This document shows positions 42,173 through 51,270 of a stretch of 64,000 nt of DNA, piece after piece. The stretch is taken from positions 2,914,001-2,978,000 of the forward strand of contig NZ_CP029487.1 of assembly GCF_002441855.2 (NCBI RefSeq), read 5' to 3'. Both the position numbers and the translations under genes were made by a program. Numbering within the stretch: the stretch's first letter is position 1; every line of letters begins with the position of its first letter. Under the pieces are notes generated by a model. The model was not told where the DNA came from, did no database searches, and saw only the letters and a program-made list of their open reading frames with translations. The DNA comes from Eubacterium maltosivorans. GTDB taxonomy: Bacteria; Bacillota; Clostridia; Eubacteriales; Eubacteriaceae.

Positions 42173-44053
42173 ATGAGAGATAAGCGCAGACGCTCCAGCC
42201 GGCTGCTCAATGGCATTATTGTTATTGCGGCAATTCTGGTTGTGATTGGCGTTTCTTTTATATATGTTAAATCCGTTAAGGGAAAAGTCTCAGAAGAAAC
42301 AGGCCAGTACCTGGAGGAGGTCGGAATCCAGAGTGCTGCGTTGATCAAACAGAAATTTGATGACGACCTCGAAAATCTGAAGGCCGCCGCTGCGGTTATC
42401 GGCGCAACAGACCTGGCTCTGGACGATGACCAGATTATGGAGGCGCTGCAGCAGACCGAGGAAGCGCTTAAGTTCAGAAACGTGGCTGTGGCCGCGCTGG
42501 ACGGAACAGCCTATGAGATTAAGGACAGTGCTGTCTATACCGTTGACGTTTCAGAAAAAGAGCACTTCCGATATGCCGCGGTCGGTGTGCCGACGATTTC
42601 TAATCCGACAGTGCCAGAGGACCATTCCGAGGAATCCATTGTGCTGGCTGTCCCGGTTTATCGGGATGACGCCATCATCGGCGTGATCATGGGCCGGTAC
42701 TATCTGAGCGATCTTACCGAGCTTCTTTCTGTCAACACCTTTGACGGAAAGGGTTATTCCTATATGGCCCGGCGCAGCGGTGAGGTTTTTGTTACCTCCA
42801 ATAATGAGAATGCCGATAGAACACTAAAAAATCTGAATACGGATTTTGAGGACTCCCATTTTGAGGATCCTTTTGCCCTCCAGACCATGCAGGTCAATAT
42901 GCTGGAAGGTAAAAGCGGCAGTGTCTCCTATGTGTGGAATGGCACCAGCCGTACGATGCGCTATCTGCCGGTGGGCATCAACGACTGGTATCTGCTCTCC
43001 GTTTTACCCAATGAGGTGGTCGAAAGCCGGGCCACAGGGCTGGTAGTGCAGGCGGCGGTTTTCTGCTGTGTTCTCTTTGGTGTCTTTACCGTGCTCAGCC
43101 TGTATGTTCTCGGAAATCAGAGACGCAAAAATGAAGAGCTCCGCAAGACCCATCAGGAGCTTGAGACCAATGAACAGCGCTATGAAATCGTGATGGCCCA
43201 GTCAAAGGATATTATTTTTGAGTGGAATATAAAGACCGGGCATATTTATCATTCGGACATGTTCAGGCAGAAGTTTGGCTTTGAATCTCCCAGTGAGAAT
43301 TTTCCAGAAGCAGTCCTTGAGGCCAAAGGGGTGCCCGAAAGCGATGAGTCTGTGTTCCTGGAAATCTACCAAAAAATTGCCGGTGGAGCGCCCTATGCTG
43401 AGGGCGAGTTCCGTGTGTATGATAACACCCATTATCCGCGGTGGTGCCGCTCCCGGGTCAGCCTGATTGTTGATGAAAATGGAGAGCCGAGCAGAGGCAT
43501 CGGGATCCTTATCGATATCGATGAGGAAATGCGGGAAAAGGAAAAGATTATGGAAGCCGCGGAAAAAGACTTCCTGACCCAGACCTTTAATAAGGGCGCG
43601 GCGGAAAGCCGCATTGAGCTGTGGATGAAAGAAAACGCCGGCGCTCAGAGGGCTGGGCTGCTGATGATTGACGTGGACAATTTTAAACAGGTCAACGATA
43701 CTTTCGGGCATATTTCTGGCGACCGCGTTCTGCGGGAGGTTACCAAGAAAATCTCCGCTATTTTCAGAGAAAGTGATGTCGTGGGAAGAATCGGCGGCGA
43801 TGAGTTTGTCGTACTTATGAAAAATATTCAGGATACAGAAGCAGTGACCAAAAAGGCTCAGGAGATCATCAGGATTTTTGAGAGCTGCCGCGTCGGGGTA
43901 CAGAAAGAGTACTGTATTTCCGGCAGTATCGGCATTGCCCTGTTCCCGGAAGACGGAACCGCCTATAAAGAGCTGCTGGGAAAGGCCGATCAGGCGCTGT
44001 ACTACGCAAAGGCCCACGGAAAAAACCAATTTGTTTATTTCAAAGAGGACTAA
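42173..44053 (+). CDS. Membrane diguanylate cyclase with extracellular sensor and PAS domain
   Basis: A 626-residue protein. TM1 is at about residues 9-30, a dCache-like extracellular sensor at about 35-285, TM2 at about 288-310, a PAS domain at about 335-455 and a GGDEF domain at about 465-626. The active motif RIGGDEF is intact near residue 540, so it should make cyclic di-GMP from GTP. No EAL domain. A frame extension to TTG at 42152 is unlikely because GAGG at 42162-42165 fits the ATG at 42173. The gene stands alone. Confidence 0.92.
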   Translation: MRDKRRRSSRLLNGIIVIAAILVVIGVSFIYVKSVKGKVSEETGQYLEEVGIQSAALIKQKFDDDLENLKAAAAVIGATDLALDDDQIMEALQQTEEALKFRNVAVAALDGTAYEIKDSAVYTVDVSEKEHFRYAAVGVPTISNPTVPEDHSEESIVLAVPVYRDDAIIGVIMGRYYLSDLTELLSVNTFDGKGYSYMARRSGEVFVTSNNENADRTLKNLNTDFEDSHFEDPFALQTMQVNMLEGKSGSVSYVWNGTSRTMRYLPVGINDWYLLSVLPNEVVESRATGLVVQAAVFCCVLFGVFTVLSLYVLGNQRRKNEELRKTHQELETNEQRYEIVMAQSKDIIFEWNIKTGHIYHSDMFRQKFGFESPSENFPEAVLEAKGVPESDESVFLEIYQKIAGGAPYAEGEFRVYDNTHYPRWCRSRVSLIVDENGEPSRGIGILIDIDEEMREKEKIMEAAEKDFLTQTFNKGAAESRIELWMKENAGAQRAGLLMIDVDNFKQVNDTFGHISGDRVLREVTKKISAIFRESDVVGRIGGDEFVVLMKNIQDTEAVTKKAQEIIRIFESCRVGVQKEYCISGSIGIALFPEDGTAYKELLGKADQALYYAKAHGKNQFVYFKED

Positions 44054-44059
44054 AATAAA

Positions 44060-44088
44060 AGGCTTCGCTGCCTGGCGAAACTTTTTTA
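44060..44088 (+). terminator. Terminator of the diguanylate cyclase gene
   Basis: TTCGC and GCGAA around TGCCTG, then AC and six T. Confidence 0.6.
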
Positions 44089-44092
44089 TTGG

Positions 44093-44989
44093 CTAAAAAT
44101 TATGTTCAATGGGGCCTGTATGGTTGATCTGGCTGTAAATAATCTGTATATGGCATTTTGGCGGTGCTGTAGCAATGCTGCCTGGCCATCTGAAACGATT
44201 GCCATCCTCAAAGGGCAGGTTATTTAAAAGCGCGTTTACCGTATCCAGGTAGTAAAAGAAATTTCCGGAAACCGTCAGAGAGTTTTCAGGATAATCACCG
44301 TAGGTCCAGCCAGCATTTAAGCTGTCACGCCCCTCTAGAGTCCGCCCGCTGTTCTGCAGAAAAGGCTGGCAGAAGGCTTCGCTTTTTACGGTGCGCTCAA
44401 GGGTGACCGGTTTTGAAGCGTTGACGGGGCTGGGTTCTGGCCTCAGGATTGTTTTTCCATAGGCTTTAAAAAATTCAGGATCATTTAAAAACAGGACACC
44501 GTCAATGGCGCGCAGCGTTTCTGGGTCGTTGGTTTGAAATGTATTGTAGCTGCCGTCCCCCTGAGGCAGACTAAACAAGACCTGATCTTCCTTGATGGAC
44601 AGAAATCGGTACTCCCCGCCGCTGCTGAAGGCGGCTGTTTTATGTAGCCGGTCCACTGTGATATCAAGAGAGGCGCCATTGCCTTTTGTCGTTGTATTCA
44701 CCCAGTTCCAGAAGGGCAGCTCCTCCAAAGAAGAAAAGTCCAGCGTGTTTTCAGGAAAACCGTCAGACAGATAGAGGCGGATAGAATAATTTTTGCTGCT
44801 GTACAGGTTGTTCTTCATCCAGGACATAAAGGTGTCCTCTGCGTCTGCTGAAGCTTGCTGAGGTGCATTGCCTTTGTCCTCTAAAGCAACCTGATAGACG
44901 AAATAGATAAAAAATGCTGTGAGAATCACAGCCAGGATAAGCCGTGTGATGAGCATCCGTTTTTTCATTTTTTTAGTGTCATAGCTCAT
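44093..44989 (-). CDS. Membrane-anchored protein of unknown function
   Basis: A 298-residue protein with one N-terminal transmembrane segment (LITRLILAVILTAFFIYFVY, about residues 14-33) and an external domain of about 260 residues without recognised motifs. The start is set at 44989 by GGAGG 6 nt upstream; a longer frame to 45064 lacks a ribosome site. A decayed copy of its last 18 codons, with the same flanking T-run, occurs at 49548-49603. Function unknown. Confidence 0.7.
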   Translation of the reverse strand: MSYDTKKMKKRMLITRLILAVILTAFFIYFVYQVALEDKGNAPQQASADAEDTFMSWMKNNLYSSKNYSIRLYLSDGFPENTLDFSSLEELPFWNWVNTTTKGNGASLDITVDRLHKTAAFSSGGEYRFLSIKEDQVLFSLPQGDGSYNTFQTNDPETLRAIDGVLFLNDPEFFKAYGKTILRPEPSPVNASKPVTLERTVKSEAFCQPFLQNSGRTLEGRDSLNAGWTYGDYPENSLTVSGNFFYYLDTVNALLNNLPFEDGNRFRWPGSIATAPPKCHIQIIYSQINHTGPIEHNF

Positions 44990-45144
44990 GTCAATCCTCC
45001 GTATGAAAAGCATATCATAAAGAAAAGCGTCTGGCAATGGCAGAGTACGAAGAAAGATGTTCACAGAAGCGAAAACAAGAAGATTTTTATGGGAGATCGG
45101 GCGGAGATACCGGTATCTGAGATTAAGCGGGCATAGAATGAAGG

Positions 45145-45186
45145 GCAGCCTGCCGTTTTTATGAGTTGGGCGGCAGGCTGCTTTTT
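45145..45186. terminator. Hairpin between 44093 and 45195 genes
   Basis: GCAGCCTGCCG and CGGCAGGCTGC form a perfect 11-bp stem with a 15-nt loop, followed by five T on the plus strand. No plus-strand gene precedes it, so it probably acts as a weak-tailed terminator of the mttB operon on the minus strand. Confidence 0.5.
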
Positions 45187-45194
45187 ACAGGCTA

Positions 45195-46619
45195 TTAATT
45201 TTTAATCTGAAGGTCTTTGGGAATATATTGATCAATGATTTTTCTCTGTACCTGGTCGAAATCGCCGGGTTCATACTCAGCTATGCGGTCAAGGTATTTT
45301 TTTCGGGCTTCAGCTTCAAGGCTGGGACGGCCCTGGGCCATCCATTCAGCGGAGCTTTCTTTAAAGTATAAAGATGAGCGGTAGAAATCTTCCCGGTAAG
45401 CCCGGTCTGTTCTCGCGAGGTAATTCCCCGATGGGCCTGCTTTTAGAATTTTATCGATTTTCATACGCTTTTCATCAATGGCCACAGGTGCCAGTAATTT
45501 TAAAATGGATTGAACGTTTTCTTCATCCATGATGAATTTTTCGTAGCTGATGGTATTGTAGGAATCCAAGACCCCCAGAGACTGTGCGACCAGATCCGGA
45601 TTTGAATGGTAGGCAAAATAAAACATCATAAAGGCTTCTGCCCCACACTGATAATCAAGCTCCTTGGCGTCTGCCAGTCCGGTGGTGCCAAGGCTTGGCA
45701 GGCCATAGAAATCAGCCATATCCTTTTCTGCCATCATGCGATAGGGAGATTCGGGGGTAGCCACAACACAGGAGGTATAGCGCAGATCGGAAAGCATGGA
45801 AATCAGGCTGTACATAACTGGATTTCCTGGGTTGATGGTCTGGGAAAGGGTGATGACTCCGAGCTTTTCGGCGTTGCCCTGAAGCAAGGTGCCTGCGAGG
45901 GTCGGTGGTGTTGTTAAGCCGGGCATTCCGGAGCCCTGTGCCCAGAGGAGTTGGTTGCATCTGCAAAACGACAGTAAAGTTTCGCATGTATCCTGGGTCA
46001 AGCGAAAGGGTGACGCAGTGCTGATGCAGATCATGGCATAGACGTCCTCGTCACTGGCGCCGCCGTAAAACTGTTTGATCAGTTCAAAGCTTTTGTCAGA
46101 AATTTCGCCGCCTTCACAAAAGGTTTGAACCGGTTTAGTAGAGTAAGCAAGAGTGATTGCCAGGCGCGTCATGGCATTGTCGAGGGGGGACAGCGGCAGG
46201 TCGCGCGGCCTTAACATATTTGCCCCTACGGTCCGCATTAAGTCGCTGGTTTCATGCAGTATTGTGAAATCCACCATGTCTTTCATGGTCGTTGGCCGGT
46301 AATGGCCGTTTTCCAGGACATTCATAGGCCCAAGGGCCGGAGCGAGCTTTGTTTTGCCATCCCGGATACTGAAAGTCTTTCGCCCATCCCGTCCGCGAAG
46401 TTTAAAATCTTTGGGAGCCTGTTTTATAGCGGCCTCAACCTTTTCACGGGGATAGTAAACGCGCTGACCCTCAACGCGAAATCCTGCTTTTTTACATATT
46501 TCAAGGATTTCATCACTCTCGATGATTTCACCGTTATTTTCCAGCAGATAGAGAGATTTTTCATGGATTAATTCCATTTCTGTTTTTGATAATACAGGTT
46601 GATAATTTGCGATTTGCAT
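45195..46619 (-). CDS. MttB-superfamily methyltransferase, non-pyrrolysine, sigma-54-controlled operon
   Basis: A 474-residue MttB-type protein with no in-frame amber codon. It shares family blocks (QTINPGNPVMYSLIS, YQCGAEAFMMF, SGNYLARTDRAYREDF) but is divergent from the other three copies. The ATG at 46631 overlaps the ribosome site, so 46619, with GGAGG 6 nt upstream, is the start. It is second in an operon, 24 bp after an MFS gene, and no corrinoid protein is encoded here. The substrate is unknown; it is probably the compound moved by the MFS protein and sensed by the divergent regulator. Confidence 0.88.
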   Translation of the reverse strand: MQIANYQPVLSKTEMELIHEKSLYLLENNGEIIESDEILEICKKAGFRVEGQRVYYPREKVEAAIKQAPKDFKLRGRDGRKTFSIRDGKTKLAPALGPMNVLENGHYRPTTMKDMVDFTILHETSDLMRTVGANMLRPRDLPLSPLDNAMTRLAITLAYSTKPVQTFCEGGEISDKSFELIKQFYGGASDEDVYAMICISTASPFRLTQDTCETLLSFCRCNQLLWAQGSGMPGLTTPPTLAGTLLQGNAEKLGVITLSQTINPGNPVMYSLISMLSDLRYTSCVVATPESPYRMMAEKDMADFYGLPSLGTTGLADAKELDYQCGAEAFMMFYFAYHSNPDLVAQSLGVLDSYNTISYEKFIMDEENVQSILKLLAPVAIDEKRMKIDKILKAGPSGNYLARTDRAYREDFYRSSLYFKESSAEWMAQGRPSLEAEARKKYLDRIAEYEPGDFDQVQRKIIDQYIPKDLQIKN

Positions 46620-46643
46620 TTTTTCCTCCATAAAGTGATGTTA

Positions 46644-47888
46644 TTAATGATTGCTTGTTTTTGTTTTTAGGATTGATTTCTTCAGAACAAAGGTTGCTGC
46701 GATTCCGACAACACAGGAAACCAGACACAGAATGAAGATTTGCTGATAGCCCGAAAAACCATTGGCGTCAATCATGCCACCGCCGACTTTATAGAACCAA
46801 ATGTCACTGGAGTATCCCACACAGGAGACAAAACCGGAGATGGTTCCAGTATATTTAGCAGAAATACCCGCTTCCGAAATCGGGATAAAGCTGCAGGTGA
46901 CGGAAATATTATATAGTGCAGATACCAGACATAAGGAGGTAACAATTACCCAGGCAAGCGCTGGATTCAGCGGTGTGAAAAGAACCATTGCAAAGGCCAG
47001 GATTCCGATGACAAAGGCGATCCGCATGACGATCGACGACGCGCCGATTTTATCGCGGAGCCATCCGGCCAGCGGGTTAGCCACTAAGCGCACCACCTGC
47101 TGCCGGAAAATGGCAATAACTGAAATCCATGCCACAGGAACAGCAAAGTATTCGCTCATATAGGGCTGGAAATAGCTTTGGGAAGATTTTGGAATGTAGG
47201 CGCACAAAACAACAATGGCCATAATCCAGACAATGGGCATTTTTAATACCTTTCCAAGATCACGAAGATTGACTTTGCTCTCTTCAGAGCCTGTATCCGG
47301 CAGGGCTTCCTTTTCTTTGAAAATGACGAAGAAGATAAGCGTCGGGACAGCAACGACCAGGGCAAAAAAGATGATCAATGCTTTGAAAGCTGTCACATTT
47401 TCGCCCAGTCCACTGTATAAAGCGGTCGCGGCAAAGCCCTCCAGCGCGCCGAAGATGCCGGAAAAGGCGAAAAACAGCCCATAGAGTTTTCCCTGTTCGC
47501 TGTCATCCCCCATAATGCGGATAAATTTGATGATTGCTCCCCAAAAAGTAAAAATGGTGGTGACGGCAAAGCCAAATTGAATGACAAGCATAATTGGAAG
47601 CGGAGGAATCAGCAGCATGCAGAACCCAAGCGCTGCCGTTCCTAAATAAGAGACTGTTATCAGGGCTTTAACGCTAAATTTGTCTGAGAGATATCCGCCG
47701 GGAAAGTATAAAATAACGGAAACAATCCCAAAAACAGTCATCATTGAGCCGATCTGCTCATTGGTAAAGCCAAAGGCCTGCTGTACAGGGATATAGTACG
47801 TTTCCAGCATATACGGGAACTGCCAGACGGCCCCGTAGCTGATGGTCACTAACAGAATGATGATCCACCTTTTCTTTTTAAAATCCAT
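46644..47888 (-). CDS. MFS transporter of the sigma-54-controlled mttB operon
   Basis: A 414-residue membrane protein with about 12 helices and the MFS loop GGYLSDKFSVKALI after helix 2 (about residues 63-76). It differs from the two other MFS proteins in the window. It precedes an MttB-type gene and follows a sigma-54 promoter, so it is probably the uptake system for that enzyme's substrate. GAGGAG precedes the start. Confidence 0.9.
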   Translation of the reverse strand: MDFKKKRWIIILLVTISYGAVWQFPYMLETYYIPVQQAFGFTNEQIGSMMTVFGIVSVILYFPGGYLSDKFSVKALITVSYLGTAALGFCMLLIPPLPIMLVIQFGFAVTTIFTFWGAIIKFIRIMGDDSEQGKLYGLFFAFSGIFGALEGFAATALYSGLGENVTAFKALIIFFALVVAVPTLIFFVIFKEKEALPDTGSEESKVNLRDLGKVLKMPIVWIMAIVVLCAYIPKSSQSYFQPYMSEYFAVPVAWISVIAIFRQQVVRLVANPLAGWLRDKIGASSIVMRIAFVIGILAFAMVLFTPLNPALAWVIVTSLCLVSALYNISVTCSFIPISEAGISAKYTGTISGFVSCVGYSSDIWFYKVGGGMIDANGFSGYQQIFILCLVSCVVGIAATFVLKKSILKTKTSNH

Positions 47889-47940
47889 TTTCAGTGCTCC
47901 TCAATAAAAATATTTAACCGGTTATGCTGGTTATAATAAT

Positions 47941-47955
47941 GCAAGTTGTGTGCCA
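47941..47955 (-). promoter_or_regulatory. Sigma-54 (-24/-12) promoter of the MFS-mttB operon
   Basis: On the minus strand TGGCAC (47955-47950), five bases and TTGC (47944-47941) match the sigma-54 consensus exactly. The start is expected near 47929, 41 bp before the MFS start codon. Confidence 0.85.
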
Positions 47956-48059
47956 AGCTTGTTTTTTTTGATAAAACACTAAAAATTTTAAAAAAGTGTA
48001 AAAAATAATACCAAAATAGTGAATTGAGCAGATTAAACGGTATGCTCTTTTGTGTTTTT

Positions 48060-48075
48060 GTACCGTTTGTGGTAC
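48060..48075. promoter_or_regulatory. Candidate enhancer site for the sigma-54 activator
   Basis: GTACC-GTTTGT-GGTAC is an interrupted palindrome about 105-120 bp upstream of the -24 box, where enhancer-binding proteins usually bind. A further GGTAC half-site is at 48101-48105. Confidence 0.55.
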
Positions 48076-48112
48076 AATATGTTCCTATAATGGACATAGA
48101 GGTACATGGAAA

Positions 48113-49519
48113 ATGGATAAAAAATATAAACCGAGTAAAGAATATCTGGCCTATCTGGATTCACTGCCCAAGAGCTTTTTTGTAACGGTGCTTGAAAACA
48201 GCTATAATGAGCACATTGTTTACGATGCCGATGGAAAAATCCTTTATGTAAACCCCGCCTGCATAAGGCATTATGGCTTAAAGCCGGAAGAGATGATTAA
48301 CCGCAATAACGCGGATGTGTACCAGGGCTACTGGACGCCACCAGGGCTTGATGTTTTTTATGTTAAAAAAGATACGGCGTTCCTGCGTCAATATTTTATT
48401 CCTTCAGATTCTGTTTTTTATACGATTGGTGTTCCGGTCCTCAATGAAGAGCAAGATATTGAGATGATTATTGGGACAGTGCAGGAGGAGCCGGTAAAGG
48501 AATGGGATGTTGATTATAATAAAAAAAGCAGAACCTCTAAGAGCCATTTTAAGTCGGAAGAGATTCCCTTAATCAGCGTTTCATATCAGTATTGGAAGAT
48601 TGTCAGTGAATTAAAAGAAGTATCGGAGTCGACTATCCCCATTATGCTTCTGGGCGAGTCTGGAACTGGTAAGACATATATGGCAAAATATATTCATGAA
48701 AACAGCCACAAAGAAGGCCTTTTTATGGCTTTGAACTGTGCCGCTATTCCAGAAGCGCTTCTGGAGTCAGAACTGTTCGGCTATGCCGGGGGTGCGTTTA
48801 CCGGCGCCAGTAAAGCCGGAAAAGTAGGATTAATTGAAATGGCCAATGAGGGAACGCTGTTTTTAGATGAAATTGGGGATATGCCGCTGTCAATACAGGC
48901 AAAACTTCTGGATGTTATTGAGAATAAACGCTATCTGCCTGTGGGCAGTACAAAAATGAAGTATGTAAATACGCGGATTATAACAGCTACCAATAAGGAT
49001 ATTGACCAGCTGGTCGCTGAGGGTGAATTCCGGGAGGATCTCTATTGGCGAATCTGTACCTTTAAGGCCATCATCCCGCCGCTGCGAGAACGGGTAAAAG
49101 ATATTCTTCCTCTGGCGACTTTTTTCTTGAAAAATTTTAATCTGAGCTATAATAAGTCGAAAAGATTCTCAAAAGAGATCATTAGTTTTTTTCAGGAATA
49201 TCCGTGGCCGGGTAATATCCGGCAGCTTAAAAATCTGATTGAACGGCTGGTTGTAACAGGACGGGGAAATGAGATTTCCATGAAGAGTCTTCCAGATTAC
49301 CTTTTGGAGGAAACAAAGCGGTTTCCGGATTATCAAAAATCTGGCGTGGGCTTTAACAAACGTGTAGACGCCTTTAAAAAGGAGCTTGTGCAAAAAGCGT
49401 ATGAACAGTATCCAACCATCAGAAAGCTTGCGCAGGCCCTGGAGGTAAGCCCGACAACAGCCCAGAGATTAGTAGAGAAATACTGTAAAGAGGTTTCTGA
49501 AAGATCGTCGGAAATGTAA
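48113..49519 (+). CDS. Sigma-54-dependent enhancer-binding regulator with PAS domain
   Basis: A 468-residue activator. An N-terminal PAS-like sensor (HIVYDADGKILYVNPACIRH, about residues 33-52) is followed by an AAA+ domain at about 165-395 with Walker A GESGTGKT, the sigma-54 contact loop GAFTGA and Walker B FLDEIGD, then a short C-terminal HTH. The ATG at 48113 is preferred; the longer frame from 48050 has no ribosome site and overlaps the enhancer palindrome. It is divergent from the MFS-mttB operon and should activate its sigma-54 promoter when the PAS domain senses the substrate. Confidence 0.93.
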   Translation: MDKKYKPSKEYLAYLDSLPKSFFVTVLENSYNEHIVYDADGKILYVNPACIRHYGLKPEEMINRNNADVYQGYWTPPGLDVFYVKKDTAFLRQYFIPSDSVFYTIGVPVLNEEQDIEMIIGTVQEEPVKEWDVDYNKKSRTSKSHFKSEEIPLISVSYQYWKIVSELKEVSESTIPIMLLGESGTGKTYMAKYIHENSHKEGLFMALNCAAIPEALLESELFGYAGGAFTGASKAGKVGLIEMANEGTLFLDEIGDMPLSIQAKLLDVIENKRYLPVGSTKMKYVNTRIITATNKDIDQLVAEGEFREDLYWRICTFKAIIPPLRERVKDILPLATFFLKNFNLSYNKSKRFSKEIISFFQEYPWPGNIRQLKNLIERLVVTGRGNEISMKSLPDYLLEETKRFPDYQKSGVGFNKRVDAFKKELVQKAYEQYPTIRKLAQALEVSPTTAQRLVEKYCKEVSERSSEM

Positions 49520-49521
49520 AA

Positions 49522-49550
49522 AAAAGCAGCTGTGGCGGGCTGCTTTTTTA
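49522..49550. terminator. Bidirectional terminator
   Basis: AAAGCAGC and GCTGCTTT with six A and seven T flanks. Confidence 0.9.
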
Positions 49551-49603
49551 TTGGTTAAAAATTATGTTTGATGGGATTGTATGGTTAATCTGGAAGTGAA
49601 TAA
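49548..49603 (-). pseudogene. Remnant of the 3' end of a 44093-like gene
   Basis: About 56 bp resemble the end of the 44093-44989 gene together with its flanking T-run (conserved words TTTTTTATTGG, TAAAAATTATGTT and TGTATGGTT). Read on the minus strand it still shows FQINHT against SQINHT, then a one-base difference shifts the frame. No further homology is seen upstream. Confidence 0.5.
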
Positions 49604-49736
49604 GCCGAAGAGAAGAAAGATTGTTAAAAACAAAACATAATTTATTTTTAAGAAAAATAATTTTTTATGAAAATTGATTTACTTTTATTTCTTGCTGTGC
49701 TATGATTAAACCATTACAAAAGTAAGGGGATTTAAT

Positions 49737-50555
49737 ATGTTTACAGAAATTGAAACAGACGTGCTATTGGAAGAAATTGCTCAGGGGGATGAATTGTATG
49801 AGAGCGATGCATACAGAGCGATCGATATCTGGTATTCGGTTTTCCTGAAAATTGCAAATGAGAGTAAGGCAATGAAGAGTACCTATTTATATGCGTGCAT
49901 CAGGGATTATTGGAAAGCGATGGAAATCAGCGGTTGGTTTGATGATCTGGTGTCGACTTTCTTCTGGTCCGGACGCAATCGGGAGAAGGAGCGGGAAGAT
50001 TTCTGCAAAATTATGATGAATGATTTTGATACGGGCAATATCCGGAACGTTTTTCAGGTTAACCTGGCCGATCTTTTTTATCTGCAGGGCAAAGAAAATG
50101 AAGCCAATGCGCTGGTGGAAAACGCGCTTGCAGATTATCCGGTGAATTTTTTTGGCTGGCAGCTCTACGCTGAGCACTATGCGAAAAAAGAAACAAAGAA
50201 AGATATGAACAAGGCTTACCGTATCTGCGAAAGAGGGGCGGCGGCATTTTTGAACAGCAGAATGGATGCCAGCATACTCATAGAAAACGGCGCGGATATT
50301 TTTATAGCGGGCTTTGCAGCGCTGTGTGAAAGCCTCGGAAAAGATGAGGAAATGGACTATTGGCAAAGAAAAAATAAAGACCTGAAGGAACAGCGCGAAA
50401 GGGAAATCCGGAATTACAACAAGTATGAGGCTTATAACATTTTGTATAAAGAAAAAGAAACAATAGAAACGATTGATGAGCGGGTGCTTTCTGAAATTCT
50501 GGATCCATGCGCAGGCTGCAGAAAACGAGGCAAATGTAAATCCAAATCCGCGTGA
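49737..50555 (+). CDS. Unknown protein with helical repeats and C-terminal cysteine cluster
   Basis: A 272-residue, mostly helical, soluble protein. FQVNLADLFYLQGKENEANA and the alternating helices between residues 100 and 220 suggest TPR-like packing. The end carries CAGCRKRGKC, a short Cys cluster (CxxCxxxxxC) that may bind metal, then a Lys-rich tail. TTTACT and TATGAT (17 bp apart) just upstream form a promoter. Function unknown; no linked genes. Confidence 0.65.
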   Translation: MFTEIETDVLLEEIAQGDELYESDAYRAIDIWYSVFLKIANESKAMKSTYLYACIRDYWKAMEISGWFDDLVSTFFWSGRNREKEREDFCKIMMNDFDTGNIRNVFQVNLADLFYLQGKENEANALVENALADYPVNFFGWQLYAEHYAKKETKKDMNKAYRICERGAAAFLNSRMDASILIENGADIFIAGFAALCESLGKDEEMDYWQRKNKDLKEQREREIRNYNKYEAYNILYKEKETIETIDERVLSEILDPCAGCRKRGKCKSKSA

Positions 50556-50568
50556 AAGTGAAAATAAA

Positions 50569-50615
50569 CAAAGACCATGGGCGCTTTATTCTTTTTAAGG
50601 CTCATGGTCTTTTTC
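50569..50615. terminator. Terminator between 49737 and the XRE gene
   Basis: AAAGACCATG and CATGGTCTTT with a long loop, T-run on the plus side and A-run on the other. Confidence 0.75.
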
Positions 50616-50667
50616 GCTTGTATTTTTCAGCAGAGCGGGTGTTTTTGAGGATATTAACAACCTGTTT

Positions 50668-51039
50668 TTATGCTTCGGGTATTTCCTCAACCGGGTCGTG
50701 ACTCAGCAGAAACAGCGTCAGAATTTCTTCTGCGTATTTACCTTTATCTTTGGGACAGCGCTCGAGCAGTTCCAGTATGGCCGAGTATTTTGTACCCATG
50801 TACTCCCTCGGGCCATAGAGAATTGCGTCCGACGACATTTTGAGGGCGTTGCAGAAATAATTCAGGCTTTTGAGTGAAAAGCCCTTTGTTCCAAGCTCTA
50901 TATCTGCCAGAAAGGTGGGTGTGATGCCAATTTTTCTGGCCAGCTGGTCCCGTGACATATTTAAAAAGGTCCGCTGCCTGCGGATACGAAGGCCAATGGC
51001 CTTGTGGTCGAGTTCCTGCATTTTTCTTTCCTCCGTCAT
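50668..51039 (-). CDS. XRE-family helix-turn-helix protein
   Basis: A 123-residue protein with an XRE helix-turn-helix at about residues 15-70 (LRIRRQRTFLNMSRDQLARK, then ADIELGTKGFSLKSL) and a short helical tail. Targets unknown. The upstream minus-strand leader contains a GC-rich bulged hairpin at about 51057-51086 (GGGG and CCCC arms). The second ATG (codon 7) could also serve as start. Confidence 0.85.
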   Translation of the reverse strand: MTEERKMQELDHKAIGLRIRRQRTFLNMSRDQLARKIGITPTFLADIELGTKGFSLKSLNYFCNALKMSSDAILYGPREYMGTKYSAILELLERCPKDKGKYAEEILTLFLLSHDPVEEIPEA

Positions 51040-51235
51040 TGTGTTTTTTGTCCGCGGGACAGGGGTTCAGCCCCGCTGCCCCGCAGACGGCAAACAAAAA
51101 AGCCGTGCAGGGCCAGACGTGACCATACACAGCTTCAAAAAACGAATTAAGGATACAGAAGTCCCCTCGATCTCTTTCTCCGAAAACGCGTTACACAAAT
51201 ACACCGCCTTATTACCTTGGAGCACAAAAAATCAC

Positions 51236-51264
51236 TTGTGATAAAACACAAAATGGCATATAAT
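51236..51264 (+). promoter_or_regulatory. Promoter of the structured RNA candidate
   Basis: TTGTGA (51236-51241), 17 bp, TATAAT (51259-51264). The expected start, about 51271, is exactly the first base of the closing helix of the RNA. Confidence 0.6.
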
Positions 51265-51270
51265 AAATAA

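Noticed and set aside
3731-46619. Pyrrolysine (in-frame TAG) in the mttB-like genes
   Set aside because: All four frames are complete without an internal amber codon, so they are the non-pyrrolysine type.
51057-51110. GC-rich hairpins before the XRE gene as a riboswitch
   Set aside because: Arms GGGG/CCCC and ACGGC/GCCGT pair, but no known aptamer pattern or terminator arrangement could be made out.
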